Position numbers and translations under genes: made by a program. A model generated the notes under the pieces. It searched no databases. It was not told the DNA's origin and worked only from the letters and a program-made list of their open reading frames with translations. A stretch of 64,000 nt of DNA from Pseudoscleropodium purum (taxonomy: Eukaryota > Streptophyta > Bryopsida > Hypnales > Brachytheciaceae): positions 1,116,001 through 1,180,000 of the forward strand of contig OZ017804.1 in the NCBI GenBank assembly GCA_963969395.1. The letters are read 5' to 3'. This document shows, piece after piece, positions 46,537 to 58,976 of this stretch; position 1 is the stretch's first letter, and every line of letters starts with the position of its first letter.

Positions 46537-49330
46537 ATGACACCACCATTGAAATTGCCAAAGAACTTTAGAGTAAAGTGCTTCAGGTCAAGCTGTAATA
46601 CCAACAGCATTGGTAAGTATCTCGTGCCAAGGGGTTACAGTGCACAGCCAATGGAGATTAATGATATCACCCATGTGTCGGAGACATGCCTCTCGCACTC
46701 AATTTATCATTCTATTGTCCACAATCCGCCTTTTGAAGATACTATAGTATCCTTAGAGGTTACCAATTTGGTTCCTGAGAGCGAGGGTGAGCAATGCGTA
46801 ATGGGGAAGAGGTAGAAGGTGAATCCTACTTTGAATACGAGGAAGAAAAGGAAGGTAGATGCGTCATCATTCACGCGGTAGTGGCAAGAGGTCTAAGTGT
46901 ACAGTTTGCTTGGGTTGAGGGCATCTGAGTAGAGTCATTTGTCAAAGTTGCATGACTATTACAAGAAAGAGGAAGGTGATGGTCCCGAAGCTTGATAATT
47001 TAGAAAAACATGAGGATATCACACTTGCTCGGAGGAATACTTACTCAAGCATTTGAAATTAAAGCATTTGCTTAAGAAATATTGGTCAGAATCCACTAGT
47101 TGGGAGATGAGTGAATATATTCACACATGCATTCAAACGAAATTAAAGTTTGTTGTGTAGTTAGCTAAAAGTGATTTCCATCAGTGCCGATGAGGTGACT
47201 ACGGTGGATAATTTCTCCTAGCTTACTGTTCATGTTTATATTGTTGATAGTTGGAAATGGGTGCCTCACCTCTTGCATTTGTTGTGCTTATCTAATAGTG
47301 GCACCATGGACCATCTCACTCATGTTATAATGCATGCCTTTATAGAGGAGGGGGGTCTCACACACAAAGAGATCGCTGAGAGAGTTGTATGTTTTCGTGT
47401 TGATGGTATCAGTACGTTTTAGGGTTCCAAAACGGGAGTGATCTCCCAAATCTGAGACAAGTGGGCCTCCTTTTCACTTAGAGCCAGCTGCTTCAATTAT
47501 CGAGTGAACCTAGTCATGCAAACTTTATTAAAATATCCACCAATTGCCCGCCTTGAGGGCCTTTTCCAATTTGTATATTCTTATTTCTATCGGAGTAACA
47601 AAAGATATGTTGAGCTTTCAAAGCTCACGAATCTCATAGAAACTAAAGGATCTAAAATGTTGCACAATGTAGAGATACGTTGGATCTCCATGCAGAGTCC
47701 AGCAAAGCAAATTCTCTAGGAGTATACCACACTTCTTGTGAAAATGGGAGTTGACATGACAGGAGGACTTAGATAGAAATTTGTGGCTAGTGCTGCTAAC
47801 AATTTTGACCTTTTATCCAATATGGAAGTTCTTCTATCCTTGTCCTGCTTCATTCCACTTGTGAATGTAGTTCACTATTTAATCAAGCTTTGTTAGGTGC
47901 AAGACATTTTCATTTTCAACTTCCTCTAAACTATGAAAGTTTGCCAACATGAGTTGATTTACTTATTCATTGATTTTGAGACAGCGTGTAACAAAGAAGA
48001 CTTCCCTCGTTACATTGAACTTGTGTCTTTGGCATGTAAAGAAATTCTATTGCGATGGAAAGAGCTCTTTAGAGATAGTGGGACTTGTCACCTATTATTT
48101 GATTTCAACATGACAATAGTCTACACCCGTTGCCACAACAAGCAGATTGGTAACCACATCTTTATCACCCAACAATAATTCAATCGTTTGCAAGATTTTG
48201 TTGACCAACAATTCTCAGGTTACAATTTTCTTTTGATGTTTCCATTTTTTTGGTTTCACATTTGGCTTAGTTTGCAGGTAAGAGCTTTATTTTGAGGTTT
48301 CCATTTACTGACTAGTTTAGATTTGGCTTGGTTTGCAAGTAGGAGCTTTCTTTTGAGGTTTCTAGTTTTTGTTTCAGATTTGAAGACAAGTCTCATGTAA
48401 GACCTTTTTTTTGAGGTTTTCATTTCTTTTGTTTCAAATTTGAAGGATAGATCTCATATAAGACCTTTCTTTTGAGGTTTCTATTTTTTTTGTATTCGAA
48501 TTTGGCTTGGTTTGCAAGTAGGAGCTTTCTTTTCAGGTTTCCATCTTTTTTTTGTTTCAAATTTGGCTTGGTTTGCAAGTAGGAGTTTTCTTTTGAGGTT
48601 TCCATTTCATTTTGGGTTCAAATTTGGCTTTATTTTGAGGGAGTAGCTTTCTTTTAGGTTTCCATTTTTTTTGGTTTGGGATTTGGCTTTGTTTTCTTGT
48701 CTTCTTGTTCTCGTAGATTGTAGGTTGGAGCTTTAGGTCCAGGTCATATACTATCATTTGAGATTTGTGAATAAATCTTGCTACTTGTTGTTTTCCTCTT
48801 TGCAATTTGAAGGTCAATTAACTTAGTTGTGGGCTTGCTTCAAATATTGTACAAGCACTATCTGCTAAATTTGACTTCTGCTTTCCACAACAAGAGTTCC
48901 TTAACGCTTTTGGGATTATATATCTACAGCATTGGAGGCAAAAAAGAATGAAGGCTAGCTTTGCTTACCACGTGTTTGTGCTCAAAAGTTTCTATTGTTA
49001 TGCCAAAAAAATAAATGGTAGCTAGTCCTTATATCCAGGTGGCAAGCTTCACATTGCCCCCAAATTATTGTCTGCTTCTAATCTCAATTTGCAACAAGGT
49101 TTGTTCAAAGTTACCATGCAGGCCAATTGCGAGGTAGCTTCTAGGCCGTCATGTGTACAATCACACCACCTCTATAAACTCATTTCCAAATACTTTATAG
49201 TTGCCGAAATTGGATGTTGCTTCGTCCTAGGATCTCTAGAAGATGAGAGATGCTTTTCATCTTTGAAATTCTTGAAATCTTGCCACAAAAATAGACTTCA
49301 TAAGCACTTGCCCCTTGTTGTGTGAATGTT
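46537..49330 (+). pseudogene. hAT-superfamily transposase relic
   Basis: A series of broken frames in order. 46537-46815 starts MTPPLKLPKNFRVKCF. 46890-47060 has a Cys-rich piece and RKRKVMVPKLDNLEKHE. 47200-47500 carries HKEIAERVVCFRVDG. 47504-47719 is the best-kept block (NLVMQTLLKYPPIARLEGL, then VEIRWISMQSPAKQIL). 47933-48178 follows. The C-terminal dimerisation block at 49068-49325 contains LEDERCFSSLKFLKS, the hAT C-terminal signature. Many stops and frameshifts separate the blocks, and a tandem repeat at about 48230-48690 splits the last two. The wording resembles ZNF862-like hAT-derived proteins. It is inactive by sequence. Confidence 0.75.
48230..48690 (+). repeat. Tandem repeat of about eight ~60-bp units inside the hAT relic
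   Basis: The recurring core is 'tttggcttggtttgcaagta', 'ggagctttcttttgaggttt', then 'ccattttttttgtttcaaa'. Units differ by small changes and T-run length. It lies between the last two coding blocks of the hAT relic, so it expanded either in a former intron or after insertion. Confidence 0.8.
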
Positions 49331-50200
49331 TAGCCTATAGTATTTTTCCTAAAGAATTTTTCTTACAAGTAAGCTATAAATTCATGGAAATTTGTTGTGA
49401 AGGTCAATCGGCAAGGGGATCTTTGAGATAATAGTATCCTTTACTGAAATTCCCATATTTACAATTACACTTGTTTCTTTAGTTTTCATGAGATTCGGCA
49501 AGCTTGGCACTCAAGTTTCCTTGACATATGATTTCTTTTGCGTGGAATATGGGTATTGATTTCTTCACAAGACTATAGAAGGTGGTGTGCGCTGCATAGG
49601 ATGGATCTTCTTAAAGACTAGCTAGAGATGCGGGAGTACAAGATTGTAAGACAATTTGTTTGGAAACAACTCTAATTTTCTAACCGTGCAAATTTCAAAC
49701 TAATGTGGCTTGTATGTTTATGTGCAGAACACCAATATTGCATTTTGGGTAGTCTTGCATTAGCAAGAAGGGTTCAACTCCCTTGTTGATGATTTTCATT
49801 ATCATTCACAAATTGCAGAAATTTACTCAAAAACACTCAACTTAGCAAAAAAATTCAAAATGAATGTGGTCTACAACACTTTCTCACAAAAGTTGCCAAT
49901 TTTGTTAAACTTCAATGTATCACTTAGCAATTACCTCCAATTCAAAACACAAGAAGTAGCCATAAGTGAACTTCCATTTTCTCTACAAAGTCGCAAATTC
50001 TACAATAGTGGAAAAAAAATGTAGTTTAAATGCCACGTTTCCAAACCAATTTTATACCACTGTTTTTCCCTGCCAAAAAAATTGTTGCGGAAATAGCTCC
50101 TCTTGTACAGTATAATAGCCTTCCGGCTAATTGGCCTATATCCGTTCTGGTACCACTGTTCCAGGCTTTTAGTGTAGGGATTACTTAAATTTCTGAGCAC
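49331..50200. other. AT-rich intergenic DNA after the hAT relic
   Basis: No gene seen. Could hold the right end of the hAT element; no terminal repeat was recognised. Confidence 0.4.
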
Positions 50201-51936
50201 TCCGCCACCTTTGGTAATAAGACCTGCACTTTACACCACCCGGGCACTGGTCCCCACTTGTCAGAGTCAGTGACGGAGTGAGCGGACTGAGGAGCACCGC
50301 AAATGATGGTGCAAGCCAACAATTCCTTCCCCTTCTGCTTGATTTCCATTTCCATCCAGGCTGCTCGCGCGCGCATCAGCCTCGCCTTGCAGCAGAATCG
50401 CCATCGATGCATTCAAACACCGCGAGCGATTGCTCATGACGTTTGCAATAAGATTTTTCCGACTCAATTTGGTGCAGAGGCGACCGACTTGCTGGCGTGC
50501 CCTTGAGCTCGTGCATTATTGCATTGCTTGCGCCTGCAGTGACCGCAGACGATGAGGTTCTGTTCGTGCGTTGGATTCGGATGTGCCATTTATTGACTTG
50601 ACTCGCTACTGTCCTGATGTCTTCAAGGCTTCCAATGCATCGGGGAATGCCGGATTACCGCGATCTTCATCTCGCCTTCTCGGACTTGGTGCCGCCCGAA
50701 TTTGGAGCCCTCACTGACAGTGCGCAGTGAGTGACAGGTGGGAATTTCCTGAGAGAGAAAACCTGGACATGCGGGCCTGTTTATTATTTAATTAACTGTG
50801 CTTCTCCCTCAATCTCTGCTGTTTTCCTTCTTTGGTTGTCGCCTTGTTGGTGCCGTCGACCGCGGGGCAGTTAGCACAGCGACATTGGAGTCGGCGCAGC
50901 CGAATAGCTTCTGTGGATTTTTCATGTTGGTCAGCAGTATTCCCTTCCAGCCTTCAAGAAGCTTTCACTGCTCTGTTTCTGACTTTTTTTCCGACATATC
51001 TGTTTTTTGGCACCGGACTCCCTCTAGGGAATGGAGCCAGCGGTGAAGTTGTAACGGTGATCCTTTTATAGAAGCTCACGGGTACCTTTGGAACCCTCTC
51101 CCTTTCGCTGTCTTGGTATCGCGGTTGCATCACGCGTCTTAGAATTACCGGTTAGTGCGCAATCAAGGTGCTTCTTCATAGTCTTTAGGTTTCGGGTGTT
51201 TCTTCTGAGTATTTTCCTCGCGTGTTTCCTATCAACACTGAGATGTACTTATTCTTCCAAGATTTCAGATTGCGTCTCTTTGTGAACATCGCAGTTGTAG
51301 AAATTCTGGCTGTGCACGCCCCTCTCGCATTCAGTGAAACCCTCACTTCGATTAGGTTTCCCTCTCGTCAAGTACGAGGTTCTTTGAGGTGTCGTTGTTT
51401 GCGCCGGTTCTTTGATCACAGCCGACGACTTTGGTTTCGTTCTGTATTTAAGAATTGAAATACTGATACGAGTCGCCTGAAAAACAAGCTATGACCGATA
51501 GCGAGGAGTTCGTCGTCGCGGATTTCCCTAGTTTACTGAAGTTGCTTACTGCATGTCGAAACGAGTACTTTCTTTCAATTTTGACTCTCATATGAGTGTT
51601 GCGACCTAAATGCTTGCTTTGGGTATAATATCGCAACTGTCGATTTTCCAAGTCATATTTGGATTTCATTTCTTTATTTCAGTCAAAGTACTGGTCATAT
51701 TGAATCCGGTAGTTATCGTCACCCCGCTCTGTCGTTAGACTTAGAGTGTCGCTTTCTATGAGTAATATATTGTTTGTTGTGCAGATTCCGACACAGGAAG
51801 CACACGCGCACGCTTGCATATGAATTTAGGGCATGTCGCTGGTAACTGCCAAGGCTAGTATTGATGTTGCACGAGAGATCTGATATCATTTGTCCAGGAT
51901 TAGTCGCAGTAGAGAAGAAGAATAGCCCTAGATGAA
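50201..51936 (+). promoter_or_regulatory. Upstream region and probable long leader of the GH43 gene
   Basis: GC-rich from about 50200. Contains CT-rich and TTTTT tracts and several short open frames (50798-51071, 51222-51458) that overlap in different phases and show no domain. The last part (about 51470-51936) is probably transcribed leader, possibly with an intron. No separate gene is supported. Confidence 0.4.
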
Positions 51937-54500
51937 ATGAATGCAATGCTCTACAGGCTGCTAAAAAGCTATAATGTGGGAAGCAAATTCTGTTTGTCTA
52001 CTCTACTCTGGTCTCTAGCAGCCTGGATTCTGTTTCTTCAGGTGTATAATACTCTGTTCCCCTCCAGCATACAGCTTCCTGAACCTCGCTCCTCATGGGG
52101 TAAGGCGACTTTGGATGTCTACAATGACCCGGAGGTGTACCAGCGGATTGCCAAGAGTAATAGAAATGCTAATATTGGAAAAGAGAAGCCAGTGCTGAAA
52201 ACAGTAAGGGGCAAAACAAAAGGTAGACTTTCTCTTGTAGCCCCGTCCAACGATAAGGGGCGGGACAAGGCTGAGGAAGAGGCGAGGGCTCTCGCAACTC
52301 TTCAAAAACTAGCTCTGCTGTTCCCAAGTAGGAGTGTTGCTGTAGATCCAGCAAAGACTTCGAGCAGTGAGCAGGGGTATTTTTACCCAGGTCGAGAATG
52401 GCGTGATACGGAGGGGAAGCCCATTCAAGCACATGGTGGGGGCATTCTATATGTTGCAGAAACTCGAACATACTACTGGTATGGAGAGGACAAAGGAGGG
52501 CCTACATACCTTGTTGGCAAGCATGGAGCACCTCGAGTAAGTTCTTTGATCATTACCCTTCTGTGCCAGTGTGCCTCCTGGGCTGCCGCCTGAGAGGCGG
52601 ATCAGGATTCCGCTCATGATTTCGCTAAATGATTCTCTTTAAGCTGTAAAAGTGTGGGATGATTAGAGTGTTCTGTAATGCGAGTTTGAGAAATTGAGAT
52701 CGCAGTCATTACGATGAGAGCGTCCCACACCTTGGTATTTGGCTGCTAACTCTTTTACTGATTGGATTGAGTCAGCTTGCTTCACTTGCTTATGTGAGTA
52801 ACAGTAAGAGATTACGTCTCATGCGCGGTCCGTACTTTGAGCTTTTCTAGCGCAAGCCTTAGAATGCACGTGAGACTTGGGATCCTTAGAATGCATAGCT
52901 GTTTGAATTCATCCAGAAAGTTCAGGTTGAAGTTTTCATGGAATATACGATTTCTGACTTTACAATTATGGAGTAAATTATTGTGTTCATACTAGTTCAG
53001 ATTCGTACCTGGGTTCCAGTGTTTGTTAATCATGTGCCATTTGACATGTCTTCCTGTATGTCACAGGTAGACGTGCTGGGCATAAGCTGCTACTCATCTA
53101 AGGATCTTTGGACGTGGAAATTTGAAGGAACTGCCCTACAAGGTGAGAGGATGGACAAGAGTAGTGATTTGTACTACACAAATGTTGTGGAGCGACCAAA
53201 GGTTTTATACAACGAGAGGACAAATAATTACATCATGTGGATGCATATTGACAATGGAAACTATTCTAAAGCTGCTGTCGGTGTGGCCGTTAGCACTCAA
53301 CCGGAAGGTCCCTTCGATTATATGGGTAGTAGAAGACCTCATGGTTGTGACAGTCGTGATTTGACTATATTTAAAGATGACAATGGAGACGCCTACATCA
53401 TCTACTCGTCAGTAACCAACAGTGAATTGCACGTAGGTATGTAACTGGTGCACAAGGACGACCCTTGATTTACTTGGTTGAGAAACTTGTTGCATTATTG
53501 AACTGGGTAGTGAATTTGCTGCAATCCTTAACATGCTTTAAAAATGGAAATGAGCTTTGTTACGTCTTTGCATTATTACGTGGCACGAACGTTCTGTTTT
53601 GTTTATCTTCACTGTTTTTTAAGACTTTAGTGCGATTGTTACTTGGTCAAAAATTGCAGGGATGTTGACAGAAGACTATACGGACGTTGTGGAAAGGGGA
53701 ATGAAGAAGGTTTTGATTAAACAACATCGAGAAGCACCAGCAGTCTTTAAGCACCACAGTGTTTACTACATGGTGACATCAGGCTGTACGGGCTGGAATC
53801 CAAATGGCGCATTAGTACATGTAGCTGAGTCAATGTTGGGGCCCTGGGCACTGCTAGGAGATCCGTGCGTTGGAGGGGAAGACGAGGATTTTCGAGCTCA
53901 TACGTTTTTCTCACAAGGATCATTTGTGTTACCCTTGCCTGGTCTAACTGATACATTCCTATTTATGGCTGACAGGTTGGTCTCTTCACTTACTATTAGT
54001 CCTCCAAATCTTTTGTCTGTCAGTGGGCAATGCTGTTGCTATGTGACACCGTGAAACCAGAAAAATATTGTGTTTCACTGTTTTTCTTTTTGTAGTGCCA
54101 CCATAACGGATTCTTCAGTTTCCAAAGTTATCAACCCGCTTCCAAACTCATCTCATATTCAGAGCCTCACAACTTAAAGATCTTTCGACTGCACATTGTT
54201 CGCTATCGTAGTACACTTGTGCTGTAAAGTACGATTGTAAGTTGTGTATTAGGGTGCCACGTCTAGTATTTTAGAATTGACTCTATTTTAACAGCTTATC
54301 TAATGAGCTGCAGGTGGCGACCAGCGGATCTTGGAGACTCGCGCTATGTGTGGTTGCTGTTGACAATGGGTAGTCCAATCGTTCCAATTTTTGATACGGA
54401 GATCAGCGTGAACTTTCCAGAGTGCAGAGAAGTTGCCATTTTTTGGGCTGACAAGTGGAAACTTCCTGAAGGCTGGGATGATGCTCCTGCTCGGCTTTAG
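51937..54500 (+). CDS. Golgi type II membrane glycoside hydrolase, family GH43 (exo-beta-1,3-galactosidase type)
   Basis: Four exons: 51937-52536, 53067-53436, 53660-53975 and 54314-54500. All are GT-AG with matching phases (0, 1, 2), giving 490 residues. A short cytosolic N-terminus is followed by one membrane segment (about 18-40) and a lumenal stem (about 41-145), then the GH43 five-blade propeller. Landmarks: QAHGGGILYVAETRTYYWYG, GISCYSSKDLWTW, VERPKVLYNERTNNYIMW, SRDLTIFKDDNGDAYIIYSS and HREAPAVFKHHSVYYM. The layout and length match the Arabidopsis pair At3g49880/At5g67540 (GH43A/GH43B), Golgi enzymes of subfamily 24 that trim beta-1,3-galactan of arabinogalactan proteins. Members of this subfamily are reported to lack the usual catalytic-base Asp, and I did not assign catalytic residues. 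The first intron is 530 bp, the others 223 and 338 bp. Confidence 0.9.
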
Positions 54501-55430
54501 CTTCCATGCGTTTAAGAACTATGCCTGATAAGCTCTTCTACTTTGTACTCTAGATTTAAAACGAATTCCATGCCAAATGTCCAGTCTGCAAATTCCTTAC
54601 CAAGATTTCTGGTTTCCTCAGTCTAGATTATTCTTAACACCTTTTTCGTACTTCAAGATTATCAAAAGATGGTTCTCAGATTCAAATTTTTATAGGATTA
54701 TGGTGTCCAGAGATTCTTTCAACTCTTTCCTCAAGAGTACTCCTACCGCATATTTCATAAAGCTACCAGGGTCATCCAATAGACAGACGGCGTGTGGATG
54801 ATTTAAATTGGTACCACTTGCTCCTAGGGCTTCAAGAGCGACAGGAAGAACAGGGAGACTTTCTGCCGCCCACATACTGATTTCATTTTAGAAATCATGT
54901 AATTTATAGAGGCATAGAAACTGCTTTTAGAAAATTCGACAGTTTGTACCCTGTAAGTATGTGTTTTGTATTCTGAGAATGTGGTCTTGGCATCAATGAC
55001 CAGTCTCAATGCAATAAAGAGGTTCGTTACGAGTGTTTATACATGTACTTAAATTTTTGTCACTGGAGTAGTTCATAATTATTATTGCTTTATAATTTTG
55101 TGGATGATCATGTCTTCTTTTGTTGAAGAATAGAAATGCAGTGTCATGATTCATAGTTATTGCAGTGTCATGATTCACTTTCATAATCGAAATTTTTTTT
55201 CAACTATTGTACATCTGCAATTTGAAAGGAATTCCAACTCATTTCCATATGCATTGTTTAGAAACTTTATGAATAATTTATGAACTTTCAAAGTTTCAAC
55301 ACACAAGGAGTAGTGGTACACTTGGAAGACTATCACTAAGTTTTTCCATTAGATGATATTTGAGGGCAATAACAGTCTGTTTCGGGCCAATTCTTGTCGT
55401 TGTTCCCTACAATGAAGGGTAGGGCTGGTT
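54501..55430. other. 3' flank of the GH43 gene and intergenic DNA
   Basis: Gene-like base composition for about 500 bp after the stop (probable 3' UTR), with an AATAAA-like signal 'gcaataaaga' at about 55011. No further gene. Confidence 0.4.
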
Positions 55431-56760
55431 GTCAGAAATAAGAAATGTAAAAAAATGCAAAAAAATTTAATTCTTAAAACGTGAAAAGAAGTTGAAAAAC
55501 AAAATTAGGGGGAATGATGTGGCACTCTCTTGACCACATCAGATTGCATTGCTTGTTGCATTCATAGCGTTTTCAGGGTTGGGGAACTCACAGTCTTGTT
55601 TTGGCTTCAAAATCTTCTAATGATATTACAACAATTCCATGATCAAATTTTCATATTTATTTGATAATTGATTTTGGTACACCATCTATTTCAATTATTA
55701 TCTTGTATTGCATTTTTATTTTTGAAATTACAGTGATTGAAGAGACTCCTTCATTAAGGTATTAAATTTTCTATAATAAATTTTATTCCATTAGAAAATT
55801 GCATTATCAGGCAATACCATAGTGTGTCCTTTAGCAATTTAAATGAATGTGGTATTCAAAAATCTTTGATGCCTGAGTAGTCCTTATTTTTTGGAATTTA
55901 GTCAAAATACCCAAGTGAACAGTGCAAAAAATGAATATGTATTATTTTGTGTGTGTCTCCATGTGATACATTCTTTTTAAAAGAAATTTGGTATTCTTTA
56001 AAGATATGAGCCCCTATGAATATGCAATAATTGAAATTTTCTAATATAAGCAAAATTTCCATTAAATTAGACCACTTAAATACAATAAAAAGGTAGAAAA
56101 AAATAAAACACTTTCCAATATACACAAATTACCATATTACAAATAACATTCTTTTTACCACCTCTACACAATGATTCAAATCTCAACCTACTCCACATCC
56201 TTTCTCAAATAAAAATTAGTTAACATAGAGTCTCCCTCTTTACAAGGATTCAGAGACTAATGTCACTTGGACTAGCTTTTCAAAGCCTATAAGAAATTTC
56301 TATTTAGATCATTTAAGATATAAGCAAACACCAAATTGTAACCTTTTACAATGATATTTAAATCTATAGTATCACGTATCAATCTAATTGATTTAATTTT
56401 TCTATTGTGAATTTGTATTTATATTGATGTTGTTATCCTTCTAAGAATTTTTAGGTCTAAACTTATATTTTAGTTCAATATTATTCAACCTTGGATCAAT
56501 GAAATTGCATTTAACCTTGTAAGGACGAGCCGATCTCCACTAAAATCATCATTTTCTAATACCGTAGGAATCAATAGCTTAAAAAAATGGAAAAGTATTC
56601 ATTAGAAGTCAAACCACTTAGTATCCGTGGTAGCCTTACAAGGTTAACTAATATTCTATTCACAAAAGTAATTCAATTTTAGTATACTTATATATACTTT
56701 AATAAATTAAATGCTCACAATAGATGATAAGAAGTAGAATTTTGTACAATTGCCAAACCC
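55431..56760. other. AT-rich intergenic DNA, no feature seen
   Basis: No recognisable gene or repeat apart from simple A/T runs. Confidence 0.4.
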
Positions 56761-56764
56761 TTAA

Positions 56765-56950
56765 CCCATAAACAACATTGAAGACATTTTTTGGCCAATG
56801 AATGACCAAAAATCTCTCCATGCAAGAAAAAATTGCAAGTATTCATTTTCCAAATTTTGTGTGAAAAGAGAAGGTCATCTATAGTAGCTTGACTTTCAAT
56901 AAATATTTTTGCATTTTTTTAAGACAACAAGTTACATGATATATATAGTA
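56765..56950 (+). mobile_element. Short TTAA-flanked element, family C copy 2 (right end unclear)
   Basis: TTAA at 56761-56764 followed by CCCATAAACAACATTGAAGA. Matches the inverse of 39460-39677 through 'gacattttttggccaatgaa', 'aatctctccatg' and 'cttgactttcaataaat'. The far end, after about 56950, is too worn to place. Confidence 0.55.
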
Positions 56951-58976
56951 ACACTACAGAAATTAATGAAGAATGCATCTATTGGGCCAAAAATAAGGTA
57001 TTTGAAGAAATTGTTTAATTTTTGAAATTACTACCCATTAGTTTTACAATAATTGGTCCTAAAATCATTTAAATAAGCATTTTGTCTTCCTCAATGTATA
57101 AGCCTCCACCATCTAAATTAAATTCTTCATGTAAATAGTATGCTTTGTGTCCATTCCACAACCATCAATATGTTATTTGGAATTGCCACAAAAGTGACTA
57201 CCAAATCTTTTTTTAACTCCTTTTATATCCATTTTCCAATGTCATAAATATGCCAAATCATCCATGGCACTAACATTTAACATCACGTGTTCCATTAAAT
57301 TTTATATTCAATTTTAAAAAATAAAAAAATTATTTGGCATACAAAAATAGTAAAAATGTTGGCAAATCAATTTTAAAATTTAAAGTACACTAAAGGTAAG
57401 AATACAATGTAGGTAAAAATAAAGTATCAAAATAATATAAACATTGCTATGAAAAGAGATAACTTTTTCCTTTAAATTTAGGAAGAGAAATCTCTACAAT
57501 ACACTAGAAGAAAATTGCAACATAGATTTCTTTTAAAGAAAAGTTCAATCTCTTGGTCTTTAATTGAATCAACTTCAAATTGCTATATAGAATTGATTTT
57601 CAAAAAAGAAAATTAATTTGTAAAGTATATAATAAATTAGATTTCTTACTTCATTTCAATTATTAATGTCAAAAACAAAAAAAAACATCTTTAACCCTAA
57701 AACCACATCTGAAATTCAGAATAAAGAAAAAAAAGAAAAAAGGAACTCTATTAGGAGACAAAGTGAGTGAGGTTTTGTTGATTTTAATTGGGACTCCAAA
57801 AGTGAACTCCAAATTCCTATATCATACATTTTTTGGACCCAAATGAATAAACTATGAATCTTCGAACTGAAACAGGTGTACCCCAATTGATCCTAAGCTG
57901 TTAAGCTGTTAGTGAATAGATGGTGTACATTTTAGGCTCAAGAGACGTCAGTTTTAGAAAGAGGTGACAATAAGGTGCAATTACCTCATCAAAGAGACAA
58001 GCTACAGGGATTGGAGGGTGTGGGTCTGAGAAAGTTCGAGTACATAGTTACTCAACGAGTTAGTATCACAACTGTGCTCCATGAACCCCTTGTACTGTAC
58101 TGTACTGTACAAATAGAGTAGCTGCTTGGTCTCACTCACCTGGAATGGATTCAAGGAATAGATTCAGTCAAGGTAAGGCAGTGGCACACTCAGGTTACCA
58201 AATTTCAGAGGTCAGCGGAAGTCCAACTACAAGCTCGTAGGAAATACGATTGACGCATTTCAACATACGGTAGTAATAAACCAAACATCTATGCAAACCC
58301 CTCGAAGGGCAACCATAAAATACAAAAAAACAATGCGATGAAAACTAGGAATCAAAAAACGAAATAAAAAAGGAACAGAAATGACCAAGGACCCAAAAAC
58401 CTCCTGGAACATGAAAAACTCTACCCTTCATTAGTTGAGACACACAGGAAGGATGAAACCAGACTGAAATGAGGTGCCTTGGCAGTCACCTCTCTGCTCA
58501 TGAACAGATAGTTGCAAATGAAAAATGAGAACTATGATTACAAAACAATGGGGCCCTTGGGAAGTTGAGAACAAGACTCAAAAAGCCCAAAATGTAGTAA
58601 ACCGGGAACACTGGAGGTTATCAAACATCAACATTGTACGGAATGACCTCCTGATGTGACTATCATACACTCTCGAAGGGGAATTGTATGGACTATAAGC
58701 CCCCTCTCGCACAGGGGTTTCAAGTGAACAAACTGCCAAAAAAAATAATCGAACCGCGACAACTGTGGTACGCATACCCAAACACCACAAAATAGCAAGA
58801 AAAAATTGTATCTGTTTTTTACAGTATTGTTTATCTTCTTCGAACGAACCTCCTCTCCTCTTCACAGAAGCATGGGTCCTGGATTAAGCACGGAACCGCT
58901 GGGTAAACCATGCCCTGGTCCTGAACATGTCGGATTCCAAAATAACTCGGACGGTGCGCTATCCATGTGCCACATA
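56951..58976. other. Intergenic DNA and probable 3' UTR of the GATA gene
   Basis: 56951-57830 is AT-rich without features. From about 57830 composition is gene-like; this is downstream of the minus-strand GATA gene. A short TGTAC tandem repeat (three to four units) lies near 58092-58109. Confidence 0.4.

Noticed and set aside
50303..51458. Short frames upstream of the GH43 gene as a separate gene
   Set aside because: Overlapping phases, no conserved domain, and position just before the GH43 start fit a promoter and leader.
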